DNA from: Onchocerca volvulus
Taxonomy: Eukaryota; Nematoda; Chromadorea; Rhabditida; Onchocercidae
DNA: 64,000 bases
Reading direction: 5' to 3'
Assembly: GCA_000499405.2 (NCBI GenBank)
Contig: HG738139.1
Location: forward strand, 10,502,616-10,566,615
The position numbers and the translations under genes were made by a program. Under the pieces are notes generated by a model. That model saw nothing but the letters and a program-made list of their open reading frames with translations. It did no database searches and was not told where the DNA came from. How positions within the stretch are numbered: the first letter of the stretch is position 1; each line of letters opens with the position of its first letter. Positions 38,120 to 51,503 of this stretch are shown one piece after another.

Positions 38120-38879
38120 ATGCAATTCGTGTTCTATCTTTTAGCCACAACCATTCTGGCGCAACATGACTTGGCGGATTTCAAGTGTCCTGATAATCAA
38201 CATGCCGTAGCTGTGGGTTGTTCCAGTACTGAACAATGTATCCCTTATACAACCGAATTTGTTACCTGCATCGATGGCGCATGTTGCATCGAAAACAATC
38301 CCGACGATTTGCCATACCCGATTCCACCAATTTGTAGCAACGGCGGAATAGCTTTGGCAGTTGATTGTACCGAATCCCAACAATGCTCGCCGTACACGGA
38401 AGAACCTGTCGCTTGCTTGCAAGGAACTTGTTGTACGGTTAGTTTCTCATTTTTGCCAATTTTAAAAACAATAATAGGGTTGAGAATTTCTCCGACTTTT
38501 TCAACAAAATGTGTCAGTATATTGATTACTCCAAGAAAATATTAACGAATAAAACAGTAAAACGCCGTCCTGCGAACTTTTCTTCATTCCATTCCTTCCC
38601 TTTACTTTAAGATTTGGGACATGAAATTGCACAATGCCCTATTTGCTGCGGAATTCCGTTCCGCTGAATAGATAGCTTTTCTTTCCGCAGTCCTTCAACA
38701 TTTTGACTGGAATGGATAATTCACTTAAGGTGCCGCAGAAATGTCCGAATGATGGACATCTTGTTGGCTTGCAGTGTACGACTTCACAATCATGCATTCC
38801 GTTGGCTGAAGGATGTCCGGTGATATGCATCGATGAAATGTGTTGCACTGTCGGAGATTCATCCGTGAAATCTGAATAA
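38120..38879 (+). CDS. Secreted protein with three six-cysteine lustrin-type repeats (right inverted copy)
   Basis: Two exons, 38120-38437 and 38730-38879, join in phase 0 to give 155 aa. A signal peptide is followed by repeats at about residues 22-57, 70-105 and 110-146. Each has the spacing C-x10-C-x5-C-x9/10-C-x4-CC; the third carries one extra cysteine (GCPVIC). The tail is VGDSSVKSE. The donor GTTAGT after the ACG codon and an acceptor TTAAG before GTGCCG are shared with the left copy, which differs by one base near the acceptor. With the left copy and the spacer paralogue it makes a local family of three. The function is unknown beyond secretion. Confidence 0.8.
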
Positions 38880-41800
38880 AATTATGATTTTCTTTCATTC
38901 TATAGTTGGCTTCAAGTTGTCTGTATCAGCTATCATATTCACTGATATGGTATACACTCCGAATAATTGCACATTTATTAGTGTTATATTTAAATGTCGC
39001 ATAAATAAAAGCTAAAAATTTACACGTATATCTTTTTTTCTGAATTAAATTTGCTCAAAACTTGTAATTTCTATGACCACTTTGTGGTTGATTTGCATAA
39101 ATATTAATATTTCATATATTTTCAGCTTCAGTTAAACGTCTGTTGTAACAGCAAATGAACAGGGACACAATTTTCTAATCCGTTAGATCAATGAGAAAAA
39201 GAAAAAGCAGATTGCATGTATATTTCATCGATTTTTAAGCTATTGCTGAAAAAGAAATGATTTTTTAAACAGGCTAAAACAGAATATTGCGAACCTCTCA
39301 TCATATGAGTGTTTAGAAAATTGTATTGATAATTGCAATTTTCCTGAATTTTCCCAGTTTCGAAGGACAAAAACCACAACATGTGAGACAAGAATAAAAT
39401 GGTAAGCATGTCATGCAGTAATTTTTGCATGTTAATTAACTGAATCATTCAGAATTTTGAATCAAAGTTTTCAACTGATGATACGTAACTGTTGCAGCAT
39501 ACAACTTTTCACTTTCAATTTCCAAGTAATGCAGTTTTTTGTTTGTTGTCGCAAAATGATACAGATTACAGAACCGCAGAAAGCAGTGTTGATTCAATTT
39601 AATTGATTACTAGTTGAAGTTGATAGAAAGATTTATGAGAATTTGAATGGATCAGCATTTAACCGATCAGGATTTCCCGTAAATCTAGTTTTTTTTTAAG
39701 CTAGGATTACCACCAATAATGCATCGATAATTATTAATTAATTCCAATACTACAAGTGAGGAATTAGAAAGTGCAGACAGAAAACTATCAGAGTTTGAAT
39801 GGATCAATGAAATTGCACGTTTGACCGATTTCCTGCAAAAATCACGATTTCCTGCGGTTCGATGCTAATTACTAATTATTGACTTATATTGATGCAAGTT
39901 GTAACTAGGTTTAATGGTAATGCTGATGTCGGATTGTAATTCATTGAAATGTGATAGCAAAATAAGTTGGCCCAACTTTCAGACTGAGCAGTTTTTACAC
40001 CTTTTTAATCAATGCTGTAATTATCATTAATTTAATTGGCATTTGCTATAATTATCATTGTTATAATTCCTTGTTTTCGCATCAATAACGCTTATCATAT
40101 CTGTTACGATGGATAAATAATGCAAAATTGATTGTTGTATTTTCATTTATGCTAATTGTGCTCACTGTTCAAAATTTCAGTTTGATCTTCAAAGCATTCA
40201 AATGTTTACGTATACGAATCGCACCAATTGTCGTACGTTTTGCTGTTAACAAATCTTTTTTCCTCTCAACGTATCCCACATCTTCTAGAAAAATTTTCAG
40301 CAATATTTGCAAATTTCATTGAAAAATAATGCATTTTCTGTTATCGAACAAATTTAAATTTTTGCTACTCAATGTTTTCTTCCTTTCATGCTTTGCTTCA
40401 TCATTGATTCTATCATTGTCAGATTTCTTTCAATTTTAATGTTTATAAATTACAATAATCTTTTCTAGCCATTAATGTAAGCTGCCGAAAAGGAATGCAA
40501 AATAGGTTCAATGGAAATATATAAATGTAAACTTTTAACATCTTTTATAGTATCAAGTAATGCAACTATTCACGAAAACGATTAATTCAAATGATTTTAG
40601 CTTTATTATTTATCATTCTTTCTTGATTTTCAGTATTTAGACTTCTATTGATTGAAACAATAATTTGGCATTGAAAATGAAATAATAATGCATTTTAATT
40701 ACTTGCCATGGTTTTGATATAATATTTTTTCGTTTTAATAATTAAATTCCCTTTTCAGTATTACAGTTAGCAGTATATTTTTAAGTCGATTTCAGAAGTA
40801 TTTCTATTGCATTTCTCTTGCGTTTTATCACTTCAATCCCCATTTTAATTTAATTTCACATCACAATTGCATAATGATACAATTTCTAATTTTTAATATT
40901 AAATGAAAATTTTGGAAACTTCGAATAGTAAACTTTTTCTTTTTGTTGTTAATTCATAATTATTTAAATTTATCGGACAATTAATTTGGCCCATGGAAGT
41001 TATAATGTATATTTAAAATAAATTCAAGCCAGAAATGTATCTTCAGCTTTGATGCAGTAATCATTGCCTCAATCGAAACTATAAGATTGAATTAAGCTAT
41101 ATGTAACCTCATAATTGAAATTTTAATTGTTAATCTCATATATTCAACGTTTCGGATTTTTCAATTTTTTTTGAGTAGAAATTTTTCCTGAAATTCTTAT
41201 TGCGAATTTTTAAAATGATTTGAATCTGAAATAAGTGCTAAGCTTTTTGCAGAATTTCCAAAAATTTTGGATATGAAGATCTTTTCATGAATGTATGATG
41301 ATAAATAGATCTGAATTAGTTGGAAATATCGAAAATTTATGAACTTTATATCATTCGCTTAGTATCATTACTTGTTCAATGATTAAATCTGATTTATAAG
41401 GACAGCTTTTAAGCCTACCTTAGAATACAAAATTCATTTTTGTTTGTGATGTACTTATCAGACGCCAAACGGATTCGTGAAATGTGATTTATCGATGATA
41501 AATAGTTTTTCTTCCTTTCTTCTATTCTTTTTCACCTGTCATTATTTGTCTGCTTTATCACAATCTGTCTGAATTATTCAGGAAAAAAAGCAATTTACTA
41601 ATCTCGCAATTATCATTAATCTAATTCAATATTTTATAATTAAATGGTGTTGCTCGCTGACGTCACGTAAATATTACTAAATAACGTCACCTACTATTAT
41701 TAAACTGCCACCAGATGAATGAAAAATTTGACGTCGTACTTTCAAATCGATGTATTCATTGAATTTCCTTTATATTTTGTCATCGAATCGAATCGCAATT

Positions 41801-44239
41801 GCAATCAATCATTAAAAATTTTATATTTTAAGCATATATTTGAAGTATCGATCGAAAAATTTTTTTTCGTCGATAAAACTTGCCAAGTTACTATTCATTT
41901 TTTCAATTATCATTTCAAATGTAATATTTGCTACAATTCTTCTCTCAATAATTGCGAATATAATTATCAATTATTCATTTCTTCATCTCCAACCTTTAGT
42001 TTGATTTCATCGAAGTTTCCTGCTTTAATTTTGCAATTAAAATAATTAAATGGATTGATTCTTCAATTCATTGAAATTGTAAATTTATAAACTAATTTCG
42101 AAAAATGCATTTGAAATTGCAATAACTTGTTGTGAAAATACAAAACGAAGAAAAGAAATAAACTTAGATTATGCATGAAAAGGAAGCGATAGAATCGATA
42201 AATGAAGCTATGAAATAAATTATTTTTTGTTAAAGCAAATGTCCTCTTTCAACGAAACTAAATTTACGGCATTTATTCGTAAACACCACATCCTTTAAAG
42301 AAAATCTTGCCAAGTGTCAATGCTCATCTGTTTTATTGTCTTAAAATCAAAAATCAAAGTAAGAAATAAAAAAGAAAGAAAAAAGAGAAAAAACGAAAAT
42401 AAACAAACAAATGCTACGGCAAACGATTTCAGTTTCAATCATGCATTCAAAAAAAGTTCCGATATACTATTTTTTGTTTGGCTTCTTTTTTTTTCTAACT
42501 TTTTCCGAAATCATTTCTTTTCGATTTTTCGAAAAATATTTGAAAAACTTCATAGGACTTTTATCAGATGAAGTACAACTATAATTTGCGTAAAAATCTG
42601 CTAACAAAATGAGATTTGCTCTTTTTTCAAATGAAATATGAAAATGTAAAATGAAACAAAGTTATGATTTGTGATTTTACATATTTATATTTCATGAAAT
42701 TTAAAACTATTTTATTGATAAAATTTAAATAATAATTTGTAAAATACTCTTGAAACTGAATTTATTTATTTGGTATCTTCTTTGATGATTTAAATGTTGT
42801 AATCTCAATAAGTAAAATTTTATGAACGAACGTGATTTCAATGCTTTCTATTTTATTTTTATACGTTAAATATATAGTGAAGTTGAAAAAAAAAAAAAAA
42901 AAAGTAAACTAAATTATGATAAATTTCAACATTCAAATAACTTCAGTTGAAGTTATTTGAATAGAACAAATTGTTCGAATAAATGTTACTTCAAATATAA
43001 TAAACTTAGCAAATAAATGTTATTTCAGTGCGGGAGATTTTAAAAAAAAGTAAGAAAGTTGATTTGATTAAAGCAAAGATCTTGCAATAAATATAATTTT
43101 AGTTCCATTAGTTGTCACTTTCCTGCAAGCTTTATCCTTTCTTTTTCTTCTTTCCTTTAATTTTATTAGTTTCGCAGGAAAAACTAATTAAGACAAAACA
43201 ATGCCAAATTTATTGAAAAAGAAAAGCCAAATTTAGACAAAATTACATGCGCTTTTTTTTTTTTTTCAAATCGGAGAAAAAAAACTAAATTGAAATTGAA
43301 ATTGAGAAAGCTAACAAAAACTATATTTATATCAAAATTTTTTAAATCATCAAATAAAAATAAAATAATCAATTTCAACTTCTTCAGTGATATCATAAAT
43401 AAAATAAAAGTGAAAAAAATGCACCTGAAGATTTTTCAATTTTTATTAGAAATTTTTTTAATTTTTTATTTTCAATAATAATATGAATAAATTGTTATTT
43501 CGCAACGATAATAAATACTATTAATAACACACATTTATAATGTATTTATAAGTAAAAATTTATGATTTAAATTCAAATTAGTTGATTAACTCAAAAATTG
43601 ATTCCATTCGTAGTACTTTGAAATATAATCGAATTTTTTTTCGATGAATATATAATGCTAGGCGCAGTTATTTATGGCTTATTTATTCCGTTATGGGCAA
43701 ATAGGACATGGCCCATTTAGTCTATTCATATGTGCTCAAATTACTATAATTTTACAAGTATTTCTTTTATGTTTCATTTTTTTCCCTTTTTTTTTTGTTT
43801 AAAGAGAAATGAAAAGAGAAAGTAATAATGATGAAATTGAGACAGAATGTATGTCTTTATAGTTTTCGCTTAGTAGTTTCTTAAGCTTTAAACTAAGTTT
43901 CAATTTAATTATTCTAGGCTAAGGCTTAGCTTAGAAGCCGTAATTCAATTCAGTTCACAATTTCGCCGAGTTCTTACTTCAGATTTTTCAATATTCTCAC
44001 CTTTTTTTTTTAACTGTTCATTTTACATGCTTCCGCTTATTTTCATTACTAAAATAATTAACCATTTTTTTTTCTTTTGCCATATAATTTGACGTTTCTT
44101 GGAGTTTAATTTAAAATTTTCGCGCATTTTTTAAAAAATCGCCAAACTTTTTATTCGTTCATGTACCAATAATTCCATTCATGTGATAAATTTTCCGTGA
44201 TATAAATTTCAAACTTGGAAGTGTTTAGTAGACAAAAGG

Positions 44240-44530
44240 GCACATACATACATGCACACACATACACATGTACACACATACACATGCACACACATACACA
44301 TGCACACATATGCACATACACACATACACACATGCACTCACATACACATGCAAACACATACACACACAACATGCGGTCATCCACTCGCATACACATACAT
44401 ACATATGTAGACAATATTACATATATATTTGCATGTGCGTGTATGGTTGTCTGTTTGTATGTCTATATATATCATACATACATATATGCACACATACACA
44501 CACATGCACGCAGACATATGCACAAATATT
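44240..44530. repeat. CA-rich minisatellite (CACATACACATG-type units)
   Basis: An imperfect array of CACACATACACATG and related words, interrupted near 44370-44460 and resuming as CATACATACATATATGCACAC. Both strands are open over long stretches only because the repeat lacks stop codons; no protein is supported. Alternating purine-pyrimidine tracts like this can form Z-DNA. Confidence 0.85.
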
Positions 44531-45168
44531 TGGAAGCAAACACACTTTAAGGCTTTAAACCCCTAAAATCGATCTCTAAAACATTCAATTCTCACGAGGC
44601 TATTATTTCGTTTATCTGTGTCTGTGTGTCTATCTGTCCCTTTTATTTATTTATTTTTTCTTGGCTTAGGCTTATCCACTAGCATATTTATTTGGGCCTA
44701 GGCTGTAACGAAAGCATCGAATGCAGTGACTTGGCCATTTACAATGATGATAGACTTTCCATTCAATTTATTCGATTTCTTATTTCTTTTTTTTCTAGTC
44801 ATAAATGGATGTACTAACTTGGCCACATAAGCAGAATAAAAAAGATGGCTTTTTTTATGGGTTGAAAGAAAGAAAGGAAAGAAAAGGAAAGTTTCATTAA
44901 ATTAAAGAAAAATCTTTTCCTTCCTTTTCTCTCAAAACATAAAAAATATATATATATATACATGCATGCATGATATTATTGAGGAAAAAAGTTTTATTCC
45001 TTTTTTGTTTACACTCAAATTCCTTTTGCAGTTTCGTCATCCAAGCTGTCACGATTATTTCTCATCAAATTCTCTTATCGAATCATCAATGCCTTTAATC
45101 AATTTATCTTTACTTCTTTATCATTTCAAACTTCATAAAAGTTCGAAAATTTGTGCTTTATGTTTATG

Positions 45169-45285
45169 CTTGAGAATTCTTATCATGCTTGAAACTGCTC
45201 CAAAATTCTTATCAAATTATACTATGCTCGAAAATTCTTATCTAATTATTTTATACTCGAAAATTCTTATCGAATTATTGATAAT
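45169..45285. repeat. Short tandem repeat, about 30-bp unit
   Basis: Units containing CTCGAAAATTCTTATC(A/T)AATTAT recur about four times with changes, starting with TTGAGAATTCTTATC near 45170. Flanks are plain AT-rich DNA. Confidence 0.6.
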
Positions 45286-47396
45286 TTTACTTCTTCACTA
45301 ACTTTATTTCTTTTAATACCAAACTGTTTAAATAATACGTTTCATCACATACTTCATAATTTTTTTTAAAAAAAAAGGTAGAGAAATTTAAAATTTCCAA
45401 TTATTAATAAAAATTTGCCAATAGCTAAAGATTTATGATGCCATCAATGGTATTATTTTTGGAAATAAGAATTGAATTTCGAATTGCCTGTTGTCATTGC
45501 TGATTAATAAAAACAATTCTTACATATCGTATAATTATCATAGTAGATTAATTAATATCGTTTTTTGTTTTTTTTGTTTTTTTTTGTCTTTTTTGTCTTT
45601 GTTTTTCAAATATGATCGTTTGATTTTTATTTTATTGGATTTGAGTTTTTGTTTTTTTCTTTGTTGGTTTATTAATATCGATTAGTTGGTTAATTAGAAT
45701 GATTATTTGCTCAACGATAAACGATTCTATGTGAATTAATATTGTTTTAACTATGAATTTGTAAATTTGCAAATTTAAAATCACAAGAGTTTTCTTTTTT
45801 TGAGAAACAAACAAATTAGTTAAGTTTAATGTACCACGTAAAAACTTTCTTAATATAACTTTATGAAATTTCCAAACATCCACTGAAAATGTAGAATTTC
45901 AGAAAAAAAAAATTTTTTTCATGCACTTTAAAGTTGAATTTTTTCGGTTTAAAACGATTTTTTTTTTCTGAATATTCAAATAAATGGAAATAAAAAAAAA
46001 AAAAAAAAAAAGAAGGAGAAGAAAAGCAAATAGATAAATTTATAAGCATTTCCTCTTCTAACATTCAATTTTAGTTTGAATTTTCAATAGTCCAAACTTA
46101 AAGAGTTATTCAAGTTATCTGATAACGAATTCTATTAAGTACTCATTTAGTTACTATATATAAGATCATAGGATATGAAAGAATATACTTTATAATTTTT
46201 GATTTAAGCAAAATCGAATAGTATAATCAAAAATTTCAAATTATAAATTCAAAGAAAATAACATCTAATATATGTTACTGGAAATTAAAAATTTATGACT
46301 TATATGTATGTCGTTAGGAATTAAAACTTACAAATTGATTTTATATGTACATAATAAATATATGTAGTCTGAAAGTATGGAATTCTCGTCGAGAAATTTT
46401 ATAAATTAATAACTTTTAAAGGAATTTTATGTTTTAAAGTAACTGAAATTGGATGAAAGTCCTCATTGAGTAAGGAATATAAGAATTCATGAAATTCATC
46501 AGCTTTCATCGAATTATCATGACATTTATTATTTTTCTAATTGAAATAGGAAATAATGAACAAATGCTATTTCGTATAAATTTTATCATTTTAAATAATG
46601 ATTATTTATTATTTTCAAGTTTTATGCTAACTTTTTCAGGAAATTTGTTTTTCTATTTCAAATTTGTAATTATTAATTAACTTCTTGTTTTCTTCATTCT
46701 CGTTTTTTTCCTTTTTTCCTTTTTTCTTTTTTTCTTTTTCAAATTTCAATCCATTCTCAATCAATTTTATTTACTTATTATTTATACATGCACATATGAT
46801 TTTCACCCTCTCAAGTATGCCTCCTATTTACGCGTTTTAAAATCTTCAAAAAATAAAATAAAATTATTTTATGGTATGATTCATTCCTTTTCAATGATTT
46901 ATATAAACTTTCTACTTTTTTCTTCCTTATCTCTTATCATATCATACCATTTTGATGTTAAAAAATTTTTGCAAAAATTCAAAAAAAGAAACATTTTCAA
47001 TCAAATTTTGTGAATTTTATTGCTCATAATTTTTAAGCAATCATTTTTTTTTTTTTTTTTGCTTATTTATTCATCCATTAAAATGAATGTTTCTATCAAA
47101 AATTTTCACTCTTCGCTTTCAAAAAATAAAAACAAAAATAAAAAATGAAACGTTTTTTTTTTTTTAAAGAAAAGATCATCGAAATTTGTATCTTTCAAAA
47201 AAAGAAACATAAAATTGAAAATTTTCAAATAAATTAAGGACAAAAAATTATTCATTTTGTTTTCATTTTTATTTTTTATTTATTTATTTTTTCAAACAAA
47301 GAATGAAAAATTTTGTAAAAACGAATGAATGAATAAATAAAAAAGAATATAATTACTGGGAAAAATTCAGAAATTTAACAACGAAAGAAACGAAAA

Positions 47397-48790
47397 ATGG
47401 CCAGTTTTATTATGAAACAAATGGTTGGCGGAAAATTTAATGAAATGAAAGGTATGAAACTTCATTGAAGCTTCAGAAATTTTCGTCCACTTTTTATAAA
47501 TTAAATTTAAATTCTCGTAAATTATATTATTTCCGGCGAAATTGTATCGTTTAAATTTCAATATTTCGTGTATTTTGGATATGTAATCCAGAAATAGCCA
47601 ATCATAATGTAATACAGTAATTTTTTTGATCAATTCATGCAAATCTTCATATTTACTTGTATTCAATAGGCGGAATTGATAAACTAACCGGTGATAAAGA
47701 TGGTGAAGGTGGCGAGAAAACAGAATCTGGTGAAGATCCCGAAGTAAAACAACTTTCAAATTTCGTTTTATTCATTTTTTTTCTTTTTGAAATTTGCATT
47801 AAAAAAATTAATATTAAACATTTATGTTTACTTTAAATTTTTACTAACAGTTTTAAGTTTTACTGCCATTTTTTATAATTTACAGTTTACGATCACGTAA
47901 GGAATTGCTTAAATTATTTCACGTATTTCACCTCATTATTCCTGAAAAATATTATAATAATTTTGAATTTTGATATTATTCACTTATATTTGTTATCTTT
48001 CATATTTTAATTTCCTAAAATATGAAGTATCGAATTGCAATAACTTTATAAGAATGATCGTTTACAGGTAGTAGCAGCACGATTAGAGCAGGAAGAACGA
48101 CGTAAAGAACGTCATCGTAAAATGGAACGAGAACGTGAAAAAATGCGTCAAGATATTCGTTCGAAGGTAACAAATTATTTCAATCATTTATTAAGTTTGT
48201 TTAATTTCAAGGTTAAAAAAAATCACTTCCAATAAAAGAAAGATTAGTTTTTGTTGTTCAGTAATTTGTTGCAGAAACATTTACAATTCAAAATTATTAC
48301 TTCTTTTTAAATTATCAATTAATTCTTATATTTATTCATAATTAATTATTGCTAATTATAGTATAATATTCAAAAGAAAGAAGATGGTATCAGTGGTGTA
48401 CCGTTTGATATATCGTCCGATGGTCGTATCATTGGTTCAGCGATGAAAAAAACTCCAGAACAAATAGCACAAGAAATGGAAGATGACGATAGTAATTAAT
48501 TAATTAATTACTATTTGTTGATAATTTCAATAATTTTGTTTTGTAATTTGTTGAACAAAAAAAGTTTTAATAATAACTAAAAAATTTTAAGGCACTTTTT
48601 TTTCTCATAAAATGGAGAATGTCATAACGCTTTTTTTTTTTAGAAAATTTGAAGTAAAAAATTTGATTAAATATGTTATATTTCAGGTCTTATCGGTCAA
48701 CTTGGCTTAACGGAACAGGTTGAAAAAGCAAAAATTGCCGTTAATGAAGCATTGGAAGCGGTGAAAGGGTTTTTACCATTTGGAAAGTAA
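47397..48790 (+). CDS. cpx: Complexin
   Basis: Five exons, 47397-47451, 47670-47743, 48068-48166, 48362-48491 and 48687-48790, join in phase to give 153 aa. Complexin binds the assembled neuronal SNARE bundle, clamping spontaneous and promoting calcium-triggered vesicle fusion. N-terminal MASFIMKQMVGGKFNEMK is the short fusion-promoting segment. Exon 3 encodes the charged accessory/central helix (EQEERRKERHRKMERERE, then MRQDIRSKY). The SNARE-contact SKYNI spans the exon 3/4 junction. The C-terminus, GLTEQVEKAKIAVNEALEAV then KGFLPFGK, is the membrane-binding amphipathic helix, and it lacks a prenylation box, as in worm CPX-1. Length and motif order match the nematode family. This is the most secure gene in the window. 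Confidence 0.96.
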
Positions 48791-51503
48791 ATTTATTTTT
48801 TAGTAAAATTAATAAAAAAAAAAAAATGAAAAACAAGGGAATATTTTCTTTTTTTTTGTTTTTTCATTGTAAAATGAATTATTGTAAAATAATGTATTTA
48901 ATTTTTTATTTCACTTTAAAATATAAATCCTTCCAAATTGTTTGTATAAAAAATAAAAAAATAAACGTTAATGTTTGTCAAATGAACTTTTTTTTTTTTT
49001 TTTTTTAACTTTTCAAAAAAAATATCATAGAAGATGCAAATTTTCATCTAGTAATACATATCGAAAACGTTCTAAAATATGAATGATTAATTATTAAATA
49101 AAAAATTACATTTTTGCATAGAACAAATTTGAAATCTTTAGTTTTAATATATAAAATTATTAATGATGAAAATTTGAATAATAAAAAAGAAAAACAAAAT
49201 GATATTTAATTTTTTGCCAAGTTATAATTTTAAATATAGTAAAAAGATTTTTTTTATTTGATCAATTTTGGAAGGTTTTATTTCCATTTTTTGATTAAAT
49301 TATAGTCTTGAAAAAAGCTTGCCCTTTATATGTTGACAATTTCCTTCCCCTTTTTTTTCCAACCAAAAAAAACAACATTACTTATTATTCATTTGCTGAA
49401 TTGAATTTTTCCCTAGCAAAAATTTGAATTCAAAGAAATTTTTTTTTCACTAAAATGAAGATAATAAATTTGTTGCCGTCAAGTAATTATGTTCATTTAT
49501 ATATTTTTAATCATATGCAATTGTTATTATTACAAATTTAAATTGAAATTTCAGAATTCAAAAAATTGATTAGTTTAATTTTATAAATTTTTCTATAAAC
49601 GAATTTAGTCTTATTTAATATGCAGGAATTGTCGTAATTACTTTGGTGATAAATTTATTGCATTCATTTTATATGAAATTAAATGAATAAATGATGAAAT
49701 GATGGCAAATGAAGTTTAATATGTTGTTGGCGTAAGGTTGGATTATAATTCATTATTTTAGGCTTTAATGCTTAATTACAGTATGTTATGGAAAAATTAA
49801 TTAATTATGAATTTTCATCTCTTTTTACTAATCTTTATTCCCATTCATAATGCTAATACCTAGAAAAACGTCCATAATTAATTAATCCACTAACTAAAAT
49901 AACAGTTTCTTATTAAAATTTGATCTTTGATCTCTCCTCTCCTGTGTTTACATATATACATATATGCATAAAATTTTCGGTTAGAAATCCCATTGAGAAT
50001 ATTTATTTTTAAGAAAATAAGAGAAATAGAATCTAAAAATTCTAAATTCAAATAAGATTTTTTCCCCTTCGTTCTTTTTTTTTTTTTTTTTTTGCCAAAT
50101 ATTGGCAAAAATCTTGAAAGTATCATTTATAAAAAAAAAATTCAATTATTTTATTCTAAATTATATTTTACTTTTCATTTGTAGTTTTGCATTTAGCTAT
50201 CAAAAGAGATGTAATAGCTATCGAATTGAAGCTCAAAATATAAATCTATTTGCTGCTAAATTAATTTAATGGATTTAAGCAAACTTTTAATTTATTCGGG
50301 GGATAATTTTATAATAATTTTATTTGGAAAGTAAAATTCAATAATAAAAAATTTGTAGTTGTAAAAAAAAAAAAAAAAAAGAAATAGCAATGAATATAAT
50401 TAATTTCATTCCTCGTTGTAATTTAATTTGTAGTTTTGATTAATTTTATATAATAATGATATCATATAAATGCATCAATTTAGGCTTATTTCGATTGCAT
50501 TTTTTTCGATAAAAAGTTGAAACAGAAAAATTATAAAAAAATATATTTGTAGAAATATGTTTAACGTAATAATATGTCACAATTTGTATTCAAAATTTAA
50601 AAAATCGATAATTCTTACGTATGTTGCAGTTGAAAAATTTTATATTTGTGTTAGATAAAAGTTGTATAGAATTTTTTTTTCGTGTTTAAAATGAGATTTA
50701 GAAGAAAAGGATATTTAGAAAATTAGGAAATTTAATAGTTATTTTTATTTGTTAGAGATATATTAATACTTTATGATGTATTATTTATGAATGGCTTGCA
50801 TAAAATGGGATATAATAAAGATTTGAATAGATAATTCTATGTCCACATAAGATACGATCATATGCATGTAAAAAAAAAAAGTATTGATATAAACCTAAAA
50901 CTTAAGTATTTTCCTTTTTTTATTGCAATTTATCGTTTAATTAATTGAACAACTAATGATTGATGTTTTTTTCAATTTTTCTATTATAATATCCAATCAA
51001 TATTTGCATTTTTTCCTCAAAAGATTGAAAGAAATATGAAAAGATTGGGGTCATTATATCAATCATTCATTCCCATTAGTATAAATTTTTCGAAATGAAA
51101 TTGAAAAATCAATAAGAACTTGTTTGTACCAAAAATAAAAAAATGACATCTGCATCAAAAATCGAGTATCCATATCAAAAATTATGAATTCGGAGGCATT
51201 CGTATCAAAAGACTGAGATTTCGAGAGCAATTATATTAAAAATCTAAAAGTTGCGAAAATATTTCTACCAAAGATCAAAAGTCCGATAGAATTTGTGTCA
51301 AAAATTCTGAATTCGGAAGCATTTGTATTTCAGTACGCTGAGATTCTGGGAGAATCAGTATTAAAGGTTAAGAATTCAGAAGCATCTCTATTAAATATGG
51401 AGAATTCAGAATCATCTTGCTTATCTGATAATTAAATGTTAATCAATTACATACAATCATAAATGGCTCATAATTTTTTTTTCATCCATTATGAAACGGC
51501 TTT
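48791..51503. other. Convergent intergenic region, no gene recognised
   Basis: AT-rich DNA between the 3' ends of complexin and the minus-strand transmembrane gene, with T and A homopolymers (for example 48988-49006). It includes the repeat at 51130-51425. No exon is supported. Confidence 0.5.
51130..51425. repeat. Degenerate tandem repeat, about 33-38-bp unit
   Basis: Words like ATCAAAAATTCTGAATTCGG followed by A(A/G)GCATTTGTAT recur seven or eight times with heavy drift. Best copies lie near 51175-51210 and 51297-51330. It abuts the 3' end of the transmembrane gene. Confidence 0.6.

Larger units (their letters stand above)
36502..39185. repeat. Right arm of a 2.68-kb inverted duplication
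   Basis: This is the reverse complement of 30929-33610, with about a dozen differences seen by eye, including one-base length changes near 37395 and 37550. The inner end falls about 100 bp beyond the stop codon of the spacer gene. The outer end is at TAATCCGTTA (39176-39185). Outside both ends the two flanks are unrelated. No terminal repeat or transposase marks the arms as a mobile element. Confidence 0.93.
39186..47396. other. Gene-poor 8.2 kb upstream of complexin
   Basis: No exon chain could be built on either strand. Open frames such as 41719-42045 are AT-biased and unsupported. The region includes a CA-rich array (44240-44530), a short tandem repeat (45169-45285) and many homopolymers. 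It probably holds the regulatory DNA and any 5' untranslated exon of the complexin gene; an ATTCAG acceptor at 47365-47370, 26 bases before the complexin ATG, would be the splice point. Confidence 0.45.

Noticed and set aside
43905..43945. TTAGGC-like words (also near 44664 and 44697) that recall nematode telomeric repeat
   Set aside because: Only scattered single copies with interruptions; no tandem array, so no interstitial telomere can be claimed.
44151..44558. Three overlapping frames of 87-111 codons rich in His/Thr or Cys/Val
   Set aside because: They are translations of the CA/TG array and carry no stop codons by composition.
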